From Ichthyophis bannanicus (Eukaryota > Chordata > Amphibia > Gymnophiona > Ichthyophiidae), in contig CM066051.1 of NCBI GenBank assembly GCA_033557465.1, positions 102,153,026 through 102,217,025 of the forward strand: 64,000 bases of DNA, read 5' to 3'. Each line of letters begins with the position of its first letter. The stretch's first letter is position 1. The notes beneath the pieces are model-generated. The model made no database searches and was not told the DNA's origin. It worked only from the letters and a program-made list of their open reading frames with translations. Shown here piece by piece: positions 1 to 10,514 of the stretch. A program made the translations under genes and the position numbers.

Positions 1-461
1 ATGGACCACACACCTTTTCAATGCTTCTTTAGAGTCGGGTGTGGACCCAGAGGACTGGAGAAAGGCACATATGGTCCCTTTACACAAAAGCGGAAGTAAG
101 GATGAGGTTGAGAACTACAGGCCAGTTAGTCTGACCTCTGTGGCGAGTAAATTCATGGAAACGCTGCTAAAACAGGCTAGTGAGGTTTCTGAAGTCCAAT
201 GGATTGCAGGATCTGAGGTAGCATGGTTTTACTAGAGGCAAGTCTTGTCAGACAAATCTGATTGATTTCTTTGACTGGGTGCCCAGAGAGTTGGACTGAG
301 GGAGGGCACTAGATGTGGTGTACTTAGATTTCAATAAAACCTTTGACACTGTTTCACACAGGTGACTTATAAATAAATTGAGCATCCTAGGGATGGACCC
401 TAAAGTGACCGACTGGGTTAGAAATTGGTTGTATGGGAGGCAACAAAGGGTACAGATAAAG
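1..461 (+). mobile_element. CR1-like LINE reverse transcriptase fragment (decayed)
   Basis: Plus-strand translation in shifting frames gives pieces of a CR1-superfamily reverse transcriptase. These are a fingers-region block ending in NYRPVSLTSV (about 110-150), the palm block with VVYLDFNKTFDTV (about 315-350, motif A aspartate present), and WVRNWLYGRQQRVQIK (about 412-460). Several frameshifts and stops separate them, so nothing is functional. The left side is cut by the window edge. The right side stops at about 461, where the terminal sequence of a DIRS element begins, so the DIRS element appears to have landed in this LINE. I do not see the rest of the LINE on the far side of the DIRS element. 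Confidence 0.75.
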
Positions 462-465
462 CGTA

Positions 466-800
466 GTTACTCACCTGTAACAGGTGATCTCCGGGAACAG
501 CAGGAATTTAGTCTTCACACATGGGTATTGTCGGTACCGACAGAGCCTGTGCGGGAATGGCATCCCACAGTGCCTGCGTGCTGCCTTCCCGCCTTTCTGC
601 CTCTCTCACTTCAGTTGAGTTTATAGCTAAGACCAAAGGAGAGGAGTAGAAAAAGAGAGATAGATAGATAGAGACGACTCCTAGGGGAGGTGGGTGGGTT
701 ATGAAGACTTAATTCCTGATGTTCCCAGAGATCACCTGTTACAGGTGAGTAATTACACTAACTCCAGGAACAAGCAGGAATGTAGTCTTCATATATGGGG
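466..800. repeat. DIRS copy 1 left terminus with internal complementary segment
   Basis: The outer 35 bases begin with the palindrome CACCTGTAACAGGTG and run into a gggaacagcaggaat block. The same sequence reappears inverted and then again forward at about 725-795, beginning GATCACCTGTTACAGGTGAG. This repeated, partly inverted arrangement matches the inverted terminal repeat plus internal complementary region used by DIRS elements to rebuild their ends. The 560-590 stretch pairs with 6890-6920 at the far end. DIRS copy 2 in this window has the same layout. Confidence 0.6.
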
Positions 801-863
801 ATTCCCCAGCTTATAGATGCCAAGGGAATGACCCCAGCAAGCTGTGAACCCAGGTGAGATGGG

Positions 864-2172
864 TCATGGTTCCTCCCATGGACCTCTGGCATCAAACTCG
901 GGAACGGTGCGTAGGAGTTGTATTAAGTAGGAAAGAAATGCTGGAGAACAGCTTGGCCAAATGAGGCATCCTGACGGGAGTCCTTGTCTAAGCAGTAGTG
1001 GGCTGTGAATGTATGTACCGAAGCCCAAGTGGCTGCTGTACAGATGTCGCCAGACAGAACGAAGATTAGCCATCAAGGTTGCCATGGCTCTCACATTGTA
1101 AGCTGTGACATGGCCCTCGAGAGAAAGTCCTTTATTCTCATATGTAAAGGATATGCAATCTGCAATCCATTTAGATAAAGTTCTTTTCGAAACTGGAAGT
1201 CCCAAATGACTAGAGTCAAAAGCAACAAAAAGCTGAGAAGATTTTCTATGTTGCTTAGTTCTTTGAAGATAAAAGGCTAAGGCCCTTTTACAATCCAAAG
1301 TGTGAAGATTCCTTTCTGCACTGGAGGCATGAGGCCTAGGGAAGAATATAGGAAGATAAACCGATTGGTTTAGATGAAAAGGTGAAACCACCTTTGCATA
1401 AAGTGAGGGTGAGTCCTGAGGACTACTTTATCATGGTGGAACCTTGTATAAGGAGGGTCAGCCACCAATGTTCCCTCTAATTTTCTGTAGGCTGTGTGCG
1501 CATAAAATATCAGCTGTGCAGCTTTTGAGGGAAGGTTAAATTTTTGTGCGCCACTTAATGACACTCGGAGTTATATACTTTAAAATGTGACTACACGTCA
1601 GAATACAGTATGTACACCACATTGATTGCACTAGAAAATATTGTAGAACGTGTGAAAACCGTAAATACACAACAACTTTTAAATTTTAAGATGTCTGTGT
1701 TGTTTTCTATCAGAATCAGCACCAAAATTTTTGTGCGCTCTGTTGTAAAGTATGTGCGCTCGCTCGGCGAGGTGTGTGCGCGCGCACATGCGCACAGCTT
1801 AGAGGGAACAGTGTCAGCCACTAAAGCCTGCAGTTCACTAATGCGTCTTGCCGAGGTGATAGCAATTAGGAAAATGACTTTCCATGAAAACAACTTTAGG
1901 GTTGTAGTGGCTAAGGGTTCAAAGGGCAGTTTCATGAGCTGCCCAAGAACAAGATTTAGATCCCATGCCACCGGTGATGGTTTAATGGGAGGTTTTGTTA
2001 AGAGTAGGCCTCTCATGAACCTTGACACAAGTGGATGAGAGGAAATAGGTTGTCCATCAAAAGGTTTGTGAAAAGCAGCAATAGCACTAAGATGGACTCT
2101 CACTGAATTGGTCTTAAGACCAGAAGTGGATAGTTGGAGGAGATACTCCAGTAGCGACTCCACAGGTACCAA
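864..2172 (-). pseudogene. DIRS copy 1 tyrosine recombinase (YR), interrupted
   Basis: The N-terminal part (2172 to about 1814) has the core-binding helices and reaches the first catalytic arginine block, SARRISELQAL (about 1835-1850). A 348-bp hAT MITE (1466-1813) then interrupts the frame. The C-terminal part (about 1465-864) resumes with VSPFHLNQSVYLPIF and contains a second box read as AYNVRAMAT (about 1085-1110). In active DIRS recombinases this box has the form H-x-x-R; here the histidine codon reads as tyrosine (TAC, one transition from CAC). With the insertion, this copy cannot encode an active recombinase. The family assignment is firm; the catalytic-residue reading comes from remembered family consensus. 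Confidence 0.75.
1466..1813. mobile_element. Non-autonomous hAT element (MITE) inside DIRS recombinase
   Basis: A 348-bp insertion is bounded by inverted termini CAATGTTCCCTCTAA and TTAGAGGGAACAGTG (14 of 15 pairing) and flanked by a perfect 8-bp direct repeat, TCAGCCAC (1458-1465 and 1814-1821). An 8-bp target duplication with short termini of this type is the hAT signature. It has no coding capacity. The right subterminal region is rich in alternating GTGCGC/GCGCAC. Removing the insert and one repeat copy rejoins the two halves of the recombinase frame, which confirms the boundaries. Confidence 0.88.
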
Positions 2173-2456
2173 AAGGCGGTTAAGTCCCTTTTGTGAACAC
2201 CAGACAGAGAATCTTTTCCACTTAAAAGTGTAGGAACGCCTCGTGGAAGGTTTTCTGGAAGCCAGAAGGATATCCTTTACCTACTGAGAGAGGTTGATAT
2301 CCAAGAAATCTAGGCCTTCAGTAACCAGGCCCTGAGATGCAGGGGCTGGGGATTCAGGTGCAGTAAGGATCCGTTCTCCTGGGAAAGGAGATCTGGAGCA
2401 TTTCCCAACTCCAGAGGAGTGGTTTGAGAGAGACGTAGAAGCAGAGGATACCACAT

Positions 2457-4205
2457 TTACCTTGGCCAACATGGAGCGATAAGTATTATATGACCTTTGT
2501 CTCTCTGAAGTTCGAATAAAGTTTTGGGAATGAGGGGAATGGGTGGGAAGGCATAGAGGAAGTCCTGACCCCAGTGGAGTAGGAAGGCATCCCTTGCCTG
2601 ACAGTTGTGAGCCGGGATTCTGGAACAGAATCGGGGAAGTTTGGCATTCTGTGGACTTGCAAAGAGGTCTATATCTGGTGTTCCCCAGATTTGAAACACT
2701 CGAGCAATGTGGTCTGAGTGGAGAGACCACTTGTGTGGCAGCAGTATTCGACTGAGTTTGTCTGCCCATGAATTTTGAATGTCTGGAAGGTATACCGCAA
2801 GAAGGTGGATATGAAGCTCTCTGGCGAGGGCCCATATTCGCAAAGCTTCATTGCATAGCGACAGAGAGCCCATTTCGCCTTGCTTGTTCAGATAGAACAT
2901 GGCTACCTGATTGTCGGTTTGGACCAGAACTGTCTTGTGGCTGAGATGGGCCTGAAATACTCGAATAACATTGAAAATTGTTCTCAGCTCTAGGAGGTTT
3001 ATGTGAAGAGAAGTCTCCTGTGGGGTCCAAAGACCCTGAGTTGAGAGATTGTGCAAGTGGGCTCCCCAACCCAACTTTGATGCATCTGTTGTTAGTGTGA
3101 CTTGGCACAGAGGCTGCTGGAAAGGAGAGCCTACGAGGAGGTTTTCCAGTGATTGCCACCATTGCAGGGATGAAATTAGACGTGTGGAGTTTCTGATTTC
3201 GTCCGTTAGCTGACCCGAGGCCTGTGTCCACTGAGAGGATAGGGTCCACTTGGCTGCTCGCATATGAAGGCGAGCATAGGGAACCACATGGACAGTGGAT
3301 GCCATATGCCCCAGAAGCGGAAGCATCTCCCAAGCAGTGAGGAAGACCTTCATGGCTGCTTGGGATGCCAGCTGTATTATACGTAGACAATGTGGCTGTG
3401 GCAGGAAAGCTTTTGACTGCCATGTGTCTAGACGAGCCCCTATGAACTCGAGAGATTGAGAGGGGGTGAGATGAGATTTTGGGAGGTTTATGACCAATCA
3501 CAAGTATTGAAGGATTCTCATTGTTCGAGAAAGAGCGAAGCTGGCCTCTGGAGCTGTTGATGCTCGAATGAACCAATCGTCTAAGTAAGGGAAGACAAAT
3601 ATTCCTAGAATTCTCAGAAATGCTGCTACTACTGCCATGCATTTTGTGAATACTCTTGGGGCAGAGGCCAGACCAAAAGGAAGAACTCTGTATTGGAAGT
3701 GTCTTCCGTGGACCAGGATTCAAAGGAATTTCCTGTGATCGGCATGGATGAGAATATGCGTATATGCATCCTTTAGATCTAGAGAACATAGCCAGTTCTG
3801 ACTCTGAAGGTATGGCAGGAGTGTTCCGAGGGAGATCATTTTGAATTTTTCCCGGAACAAATATTTGTTTAATTCTCTGAGGTCCAGTATAGGCCTGGGT
3901 CCCCCTGTTTTCTTTGGTATGAGAAAGTAGGGGGAGTAGAACCCTGTACCCTGTTGGGGTATGGGTACCTCTTCTATTGCTCCTTGAGCAAGAAGTGATG
4001 CGACCTCCTGGCCCAAGAGATTGGTGACAGAGACTCGAGAATTGAACTGTTTGATTATTGTAGGCGGGGGCATGTTGAGAAAATGAAGCTTGTACCCCAG
4101 TCGTACAATGGACAGAGTCCAGTTTTCTGATGTTATTTGTTGCCATCTTTTGGCAAAATGGGATAACCTGCCTGGAAAGGTTAAGGGTTCTGGTCCTTTC
4201 ATGGG
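2457..4205 (-). pseudogene. DIRS copy 1 reverse transcriptase and RNase H
   Basis: One reading frame interrupted by only two TGA codons (3720-3722 and 3498-3500) encodes the DIRS polymerase. Visible blocks are PRPILDLRELNKYLF (about 3870-3905), SLDLKDAYTHILIH (about 3735-3780, motif A), and the catalytic PYLDDWFIRAS (about 3560-3595, motif C with both aspartates). These are followed by the RNase H stretch TTDASKLGWGAHL and QTDNQVAMFYLN (about 3100-2900) and the DIRS-typical tail IDLFASPQNAKLPRF. Both stops are one transition from CGA or TGG, as expected from neutral decay. The catalytic residues are otherwise intact, so the copy is moderately young. Confidence 0.85.
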
Positions 4206-4233
4206 CAGAATGACTAAGTTCTCTAGATAAGAG

Positions 4234-6084
4234 TCAAAGTCCCTGAGGAGGCTGAGTCTGCTGGGCCGGTTGAACTCTTTGAGCTTGCGACTTTCTTAGT
4301 TGTCTGTTCTGTTGTTGTCCCTTTTGGGGAACATGAACTGGACAATGGCCCAAATGGGGGTATGATTGGTAAAACCTCTTTTTCTTGTTGAAAAAGGGCT
4401 TCTTGAATGACTTTTTCTTTGCTGGGTTGGCTGTAGACTTTGATAGTCTGTTCAAGGTAGTATTTTCAGATTCAAGCTGATTAGCCTTGTCCTGCCAGTC
4501 CTTGCCAAAGAGATTTTCTCCTGTACAAGGAATATTTCCCAGCTTGTCTTGCACCCACTGCTCTAAGTCTGATGCCTGAAGCCAGGCAATACGACGTGCA
4601 CCTATGGAGATAGCAGAGGTTCTGCTTATGCATTCAAAGCAATCAAAAGTTGCACGGTTCATGAATTTAGAGACATTCTGGGCGTGCTTGACCAGCGTAA
4701 GGAAAACTTCCCTTTTGTCCTCAGACATATTAGGGCTCATGAGCTCTAAGTCACGTGCGACTTCTTCCAGGAACATACCCATATAAAGAATGTAGGAACT
4801 GATCTTTGCTGATAACATGGAGGATTGGAAGCATCGACGCCCAAAGGCACTGAGTGTCCTCGATTCCTGGCCTGGAGGATTAGAAGAATGCGTTTTAGCA
4901 TTCTTAATTCTACGCATGGCCAATTCCACTACCATTGAATGGTGTGGTAACTGAGTCTTTTCAAAGCCAGGAAAGCTTGGCACTCGGTACATGGTATCAA
5001 GGAGTTGGGAATGTGGAGACACCGTTAAAGGAGTTTCTCACATCCTTAACATAAGATCATGTAAGATCTTGTGAATGGGAAGCGTAGCTGCTTCCTTAGG
5101 AGCCATAGGATATTGTAGAATTCTTAATTCTTCTTCCCTAGGTTCCTTTTCTGGAATCACCGTGATTGAAAGACCTTTGGCTAAATCATGTATGAAATCC
5201 TGGAAGGACATGTCTTGTGGAGGAGACATTCTGTGTTGAGGAGAAGGAGTTGGATCCTCTGGTAGGATGGCTCTAGTACCGGTAGAGTCATCGGAATTGG
5301 AAGATTCGAAGTATCTCGGTGACCGGTGTTCATGCAACGCTTGGTGCCGGTACCGCTCAAAGTCGGTATCGGGGTGTCTCGGTACCGGCCCTTCGATGCC
5401 TGAGATAGATTCAAGGCTCGGCATGGGCAGAAGCATACCTGCTGAGGCAGGTGCACTCGGTACCGGCACTGATGTCAGTACCGATACTTGTGGAATAGTC
5501 TGCAGCAGTCTTAGCGGTACCAAAGCTGCTAAGAGGGTCGCTAGACTGCGTTTGATAGCGAGGATTCTCTTATCCATCGCTCCTGCCGATGCCTGGGTGT
5601 CGGTACCGGTGGAAGTGGCCACGACCCCAGAACATGGCACCAGTAGTTCTGCAGAGGTGGAAGCCTCTGGAACATCCTGGAGCCCCGCTAATGCTTTGGA
5701 GAACAAAGACTCCCGCCGGGGCTGTTTTGCCGGTGAACTTTCCTCGAGGGGAATGCCAGTGGCATCTCGATGCTTAGAAGGATATCTACCCTTTGAGGCC
5801 TGGCTAGTCTTGTAAGACTTAAGTTTAGTTACCTGAGATCCATGGGAGGAAGATGAAGCTCTGGAAGACGTTGATGCAACTGACATGGTATCTGTGGCAA
5901 AAAGGGTACCGAGTTTTGCAGCTCTATTCTGCAGGCCCCTTTTGGTCATCTTTCTGCAGGAGAGACACTCCAATGGACAATGTTCAGGACCTAAACATTT
6001 AAGACACCAATCATGGGTGTTGGTGATGGATATAGTACCGCCACAGTTAGAACATTTCTTGAAACCACTAGCTGGCTACTCCAT
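4234..6084 (-). pseudogene. DIRS copy 1 gag-like ORF
   Basis: The frame opens with ATG at 6084-6082, but the third codon is TAG. It then runs through a cysteine-rich N-terminal module (KCSNCGGT, WCLKCLG and ECLSCRKM, about 6050-5950) that looks like a zinc ribbon. A long serine- and proline-rich region follows, one in-frame TGA (5040-5038), and the conserved DIRS gag core VELAMRRIKNAKTHS (about 4930). It ends in a basic, glutamine-rich tail (about 4400-4240). The two stops are the only breaks over about 615 codons. The RT ORF begins just downstream (about 30 bp). This is the nucleocapsid-like protein of the family; its role is inferred from position. Confidence 0.72.
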
Positions 6085-6236
6085 GTTTGAAAAAAAGTGG
6101 GCCTAGTGCCCAAAATGGTGCCTAGCACCGAAAGGGAAGAGGCCCCTGAAAGAAAAAATCTTTTAGAAAGCTAGGGTTTTTTTTTGAAAAAGAAGTAAAG
6201 AGAACCGGTGGTACTGGTAGGCATCGAATAAAGGCA

Positions 6237-6781
6237 CACACAAAAATTCAAATACCTAAGCCCAGTGAATCAGATACCATAACAATATAAACCAGACCCT
6301 AAAAATTCCAAAAACCTAAAAGCCTTATATCTTATTTTTATTTGTCGGAAATGCCAGCATGGTAAAGAGGGAAATTCCCTCAGACCGCCGTGGCGTTTCC
6401 TTTTTAATCATTTTTAATAATTCAAAAAACTTGTTAAAAATCAGTAACCACTTAGCTGACATTTATGTGGTAATGTCCATTTTAGCAACAATGTTACAGT
6501 CACGACGTGGCACATTTCGGGGTTCTAAACAGACTGTAACATTGCTGCTAAAATGGACTGTAACATTGCTGCTAAAATGGACATTACCACATAAATGTCA
6601 GCTAAGTGGTTACTGATTTTTAACAAGTTTTTTGAATTATTAAAAACGATTAAAAAGGAAACGCGACGGCGGTCTGAGGGAATTTCCCTCTTTATCATGC
6701 TGGCATTTCCGACAAATAAAAATAAGATATAAGGCTTTTAGGTTTTTGGAATTTTTAGGGTCTGGTTTATATTGTTATGGT
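6237..6781. mobile_element. Foldback element, probably Penelope-type inverted pseudo-LTR
   Basis: Two arms of about 215 bp (6274-6492 and 6566-6783) are near-perfect reverse complements separated by about 75 bp. A 14-bp direct repeat, ATCGAATAAAGGCA, flanks the unit (6223-6236 and 6782-6795), and there is an unpaired 37-bp tail between the left repeat and the left arm. The neighbouring Penelope-like element at 7820-8721 has the same layout (14-bp repeat, unpaired tail, inverted arms). The central segment, read on the minus strand, shares an ACCCCGAAA...CCACGTCGTG block with that element. No ORF is present. It sits in the 5' untranslated part of DIRS copy 1. Classification as Penelope-derived is inference. 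Confidence 0.6.
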
Positions 6782-8103
6782 ATCGAATAAAGGCAGACAC
6801 GACCACAAAAAAACAAAAGAATAAGAATAAGTTTTCTGCGGTATCAGGGTACACGTCCTGTCAGCTCCGCGGAAAATGAAGAACTGAATGGGAAGGCAGC
6901 ACGCAGGCGCTGTGGGATGCTCCCAAAAGCTTTCCTTTTTTTAAAATTATTTATTTATAAGAATTTTACAGATTATATAGTAAAATTACAATTTTAAAGA
7001 AAATCAAAAAAATACAATCATAATATATTTTAAAGTAAACGAAAAAAGACATCAGCCCACGTCTCGGGGAAACGTATAAACAATTTATATAAATAATATT
7101 CGATTAAGGAAAACAAAGCAAGGGACAACGATCCATATGGAAAGAAATCCCTAGCCAACTTAACAGCCTGTTGAGACTACTCCCTTCCCCAGCTGAGAAA
7201 GATATAAGAAAAAAGCTTAAAGCTAGGAAATCAATGTGCCTTTTTCTTTTCAAGAATCCATTTTTCCAATTCTGAAAAATACAAAAATACGAATTTATCA
7301 TATCCTAAGGAAACACAGCATTTACAAGGATATCTTAAAAAGAAAGTCGCCCCTAGGGCAAGAATTCTGGCTTTGAATGCAAGAAAAGCTTTTCTATGCA
7401 ACTGTGTAGACCGTGAAACGTCAGAAAAAATAGACACCTTGTCCCCACAAAACTTCATTTCTTTTTCTTAAAATAAGCTTTCAGAAGTCAAGGTCACTAT
7501 TAATGTAGCCTTTGTGGAAATATCATCTTGTGTTTCTTCTAAAAAAGCAGTCAAATTGAAGTTATTAGAGCCTGGAAAGGCAACCACTTCTTCATCCGCA
7601 GCACTGGACACAATTATAGTAGAAAGATAATAACATTTTGAAACAGACAGAGAATCAGCCTGCGGAAGAAGAAGAGCATCCTTCAGGTACTTTCTAAACA
7701 AAATTAAGGGGGACAACATAGCACAAATAGGAAAATTAAGCACCTTTAAATTCTTGCTCCATGACAAATTCTCCAGATTCTCAAGTTTCTGGTGTAGAAT
7801 AAGGCTATCCTTCACATTAACTAATCCAAAAGTCCCATCTGTAGTGATCACAAATTGAAACCTGCAAAAAACAAACCACTATCCCCTTCTCATGAATCAA
7901 TGCGAATATTTGTCGGACATTACCGGAAAGGGGCAAATATTGCAAACTATGCCCTCCACTCGGTTCTGTCCCTTTTAATTAAGGCAATTCTCCAAATCAT
8001 TCAAAAAAGTGGAACAAATACCACTACTTAGCTTGAAATCAAATGTGAAGATTCTCAAAATCCGGCACGATTTCAGGGAAATCCCTCGGTATACAGGATG
8101 ATG

Positions 8104-8397
8104 TCAAATAACACTAGACCAATCAAGTTCTTTATTGAGTCCCGCCGGATGCACAGCGTGTAAATGAAATATCCAAAATTGCTCACGCTCCTGAAGGATC
8201 CGAATGCGGTCTCCGCCGCGCGGATCACAAGGAATATGATCAAGGACAGTCCAATGAAGGTCTTGAAATGTATGATTTAATGCAAGGCAATGATCCACAA
8301 TCGGCGCTGTATACCAAGGGATTTCCCTGAAATAGTGGGTATTCCCTGACGGTTTGCATTGGCTGATAGTCTTTGATTGACGGCAGAGTTTGGCCAT
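8104..8397 (-). pseudogene. Penelope-like element, C-terminal (GIY-YIG side) fragment
   Basis: This short minus-strand frame of 97 residues ends with GGDRIRILQEREQFWIFHL and then VHPAGLNKELDW. That is the closing segment seen at the end of Penelope-like (Neptune-type) proteins, just after the GIY-YIG endonuclease. Upstream are RTAPIVDHCLALNH-like residues, including TAPIVDHCLALNH. The reverse transcriptase and the GIY-YIG catalytic core itself are missing, so this is a 5'-truncated copy. Recognition is from family memory of the conserved terminal motif. Confidence 0.65.
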
Positions 8398-8473
8398 TCT
8401 CTGAAGAAGAAGCCTTTTGAATGGATCAGCTGTGTTTCAGCGTTCTATAGCGGTTACGACAAGTTAAGATGGT

Positions 8474-8517
8474 GGCACTTGAGACAGGGTGAAAACCCGA
8501 AACGTCCACGTCGTGCC
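8474..8517 (+). ncRNA. Hammerhead-ribozyme-like fold in Penelope pseudo-LTR (degenerate)
   Basis: The strand can fold as stem I GGCAC/GTGCC (8474-8478 with 8513-8517), stem II GGGT-GAAA-ACCC (8487-8498) and the invariant GAAA of the hammerhead core (8499-8502). It continues with a very short stem III CG-TCCA-CG and a GTC just before stem I closes. Penelope-like elements are known to carry hammerhead ribozymes in their pseudo-LTRs. The first core box reads CTTGAGA instead of CTGATGA, so this copy is probably inactive or my alignment is imperfect. Confidence 0.35.
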
Positions 8518-8916
8518 GGATTTTGAAAATCTTCACATTTGATTTCAAGCTAAGTAGTGGTATTTGTTCCACTTTTTTGAATGATTTGGAGAATTGCACT
8601 TAATTAAAAGGGACAGAACCAAGTGGAGGGCATAGTTTGCAATATTTGCCCCTTTCCGGTAATGTCCGACAAATATTCGCATTGATTCATGAGAAGGGGA
8701 TAGTGGTTTGTTTTTTGCAGGTATCCTTCACATTAGCCAATTGAAAATCTGTACAAGACTTAACTTGGGTATCTATATTCGTCACCACGGAGCTCAAGGC
8801 CCCGACCTGAGAATCTAGGGTTTGAAACTTAACAACTGCATCCTTAGTAAATTGACAAAGCGTGGGAACAGTCTCCGCAAGAATACCTTTGGTTCGAGAA
8901 ACAACTTGCCAAATGT

Positions 8917-10512
8917 CCAGAGTTTGATTACACGTTCAGTGAAAAAATATTTTCTTTTATTAGTCTTAAATAGTTTACCCTGTAGCTTCATTGCATGTCC
9001 CCTAGTCTTTCTATATTCTGATAACGTAAACAATTGATCTACGTTCACCCGTTCCACTCCGTTCATTAATTTATAGATTTCTATCATATCTCCCCTCAGC
9101 CATCTCTTTTCCAGGTTAAAGAGCCCTAACCTTTTTAGCCTTTCTTCATAGGAGTATCCTTCCATCCCCTTTACCATTTTGGTGGCTCTTCTCTGAACCT
9201 TTTCTAATAACACTATATCCTTTTTAAGATACGGCTACCAGAATTGCACACAATATTCAAGGTGCGGTCTCACCATGGAACGATATAGAGGCATTATAAT
9301 ATGTTTTGTTTTATTTTCCATTCCTTTCCTTATGATACCTAGCATTCTATTTACTCTCTTGGCCGCCACTGCACACTGGGCCGAGGGTTTTAACATGTTA
9401 TCCACAATGACGCCTAAATCTTTTCCTGGGTGGTGGTTCCTAATGCGGAACCTTGCATCATGTAACCATAGTTTGGGTTGTTCTTCCCTAGGTGCATAAC
9501 TTTGCACTTGTCCACATTAAATTTCATCTGCGATTTTGATGCCCAGTCTTCTAATTTATCAAGATCCTCTTGCAATTTTCCACAATCCTCTTGGGTTTTA
9601 ACAACTTTAAATAGTTTTGTGTCATCTGCAAATTTGATAACCTCAATGGTTATTCCACTTTCCAGGTCATTTATGAATATGTAAAAAAGCAGCGGACCCA
9701 GCACAGATCCCTGGAGTACACCACTATTCACCTTTCTCCATTGGGAAAATTGACCATTTAGCCCTACCCTCTGCTTTCTATCTTTTAACCAGTTCCTGAT
9801 CCACAATAGTACACTGCCTCCTATCCCATGACTCTTTAGTTTTGCCAAAAGTCTCTGATGAGGGACCTTGTCAAAGGCTTTCTGAAAGTCCAGATACACT
9901 ATATCAACCAAATCACCTTTGTCCACCTGTTTATTCACACTTTCAAAAAAACATAACAGATTAGTAAGACAAGATCGTCCTTGTCTAAAGCCATGTTGGC
10001 TGTCTCCCATTAGGCCATGACTATCTACATGCTGAGTAATTTTATTCTTTATGATGGTTTCTACCATTTTTCCCGGTACTGACGTCAGGCTCACCGGTCT
10101 GTAGTTTCCCGGATCACCCCTCGAACCCTTTTTAAAAATTGCTGTTACATTGGCGATCCTACAATCTTTAGGTATTACAGATGATTTTAATGATAGTTCA
10201 CAGATTACTAATAGCAGATCAGCAATCTCATATTTCAGTTCTTTCAACACCCTTGGATATATACCATCCAGCCCAGGTGATTTGCTACTCTTCAGTTTAT
10301 CTAATAGTTGTAATACATCTTCCCGATGTATCGATATTTCCTTCAATTCTTCCGCACCTTTAAATACCACTTCAGTCATGGGTAACATCCCTACATCTTC
10401 CTCAGTAAAGACCGAAGCAAAGAATTCATTCAGTCTCTCCGCTATTGTCGCCTCTTAGTGCCCCTTTAACTCCTCTATCATCTAATGGACCAACTGACTC
10501 TCTCACAGGTTT
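8917..10512 (-). mobile_element. CR1 LINE, 5'-truncated, young copy (RT and C-terminal domain)
   Basis: A long minus-strand frame (10388-9414) carries CR1 reverse transcriptase. It has SPGLDGIYPRVLKEL, then YRPVSLTSVPGKMVE, VDIVYLDFQKAFDKVPH (motif A), SVLGPLLFYIFINDLESG and KFADDTKLFKVV (motif C, catalytic aspartates intact). After frameshifts it continues with the C-terminal blocks RPHLEYCVQFW (about 9240) and [20 protein letters not shown] (about 9200-9140), down to KYFFTERVIKLW. The 3' tail of the element is missing at about 8917. The same family is present at 51148-52135 with almost identical protein, so both are fairly recent. The endonuclease domain is absent. Confidence 0.85.
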
Positions 10513-10514
10513 TT

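Larger units (their letters stand above)
462..6924 (-). mobile_element. DIRS-type tyrosine-recombinase retrotransposon (copy 1), nearly full length
   Basis: The minus strand carries, in order, a gag-like ORF (6084-4234), a reverse transcriptase plus RNase H ORF (about 4205-2457) and a tyrosine recombinase (2172-864). This is the DIRS1-like gene order, with no integrase or protease. The ends are inverted rather than direct repeats: 560-590 and 6890-6920 are reverse complements at about 30 of 31 positions. The element is inactive, with several in-frame TGA/TAG stops, a hAT MITE inside the recombinase (1466-1813) and a foldback element in the 5' untranslated region (6237-6781). DIRS elements integrate through a circular intermediate and normally leave no target duplication; none is seen here. 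Confidence 0.85.
7820..8721 (-). mobile_element. Truncated Penelope-like element with inverted terminal repeats
   Basis: Inverted arms of about 215 bp (7862-8076 and 8511-8721) flank a short body that encodes the C-terminal end of a Penelope-like retroelement protein (8397-8104, minus). A 14-bp direct repeat, TATCCTTCACATTA, lies outside (7806-7819 and 8722-8735), followed on the left by an unpaired tail of about 42 bp. Inverted pseudo-LTRs and 5' truncation are characteristic of Penelope-like elements. The insertion interrupts an L1-type ORF1, whose frame resumes on the far side. Confidence 0.72.
6925..8916 (-). mobile_element. L1-like element carrying only ORF1 (half-L1)
   Basis: The minus strand encodes an L1-type ORF1 protein in pieces. 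A coiled-coil N-terminal part lies at 8916-8736, containing LCQFTKDAVVKFQTLDSQ. The RNA-binding core with LHQKLENLENLSW and LKVLNFP is at about 7800-7720. The C-terminal domain with FFLRYPCKCCVSLGYDKF lies at 7458-7231. After the C-terminal domain there is only about 300 bp of AT-rich sequence and then an A-rich tail (T-tract at about 6926-6945 on the plus strand). There is no endonuclease or reverse transcriptase between ORF1 and the tail. A Penelope-like element splits ORF1 (7820-8721) and a CR1 tail truncates the 5' side at about 8917. This resembles mammalian HAL1 elements. Confidence 0.65.
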
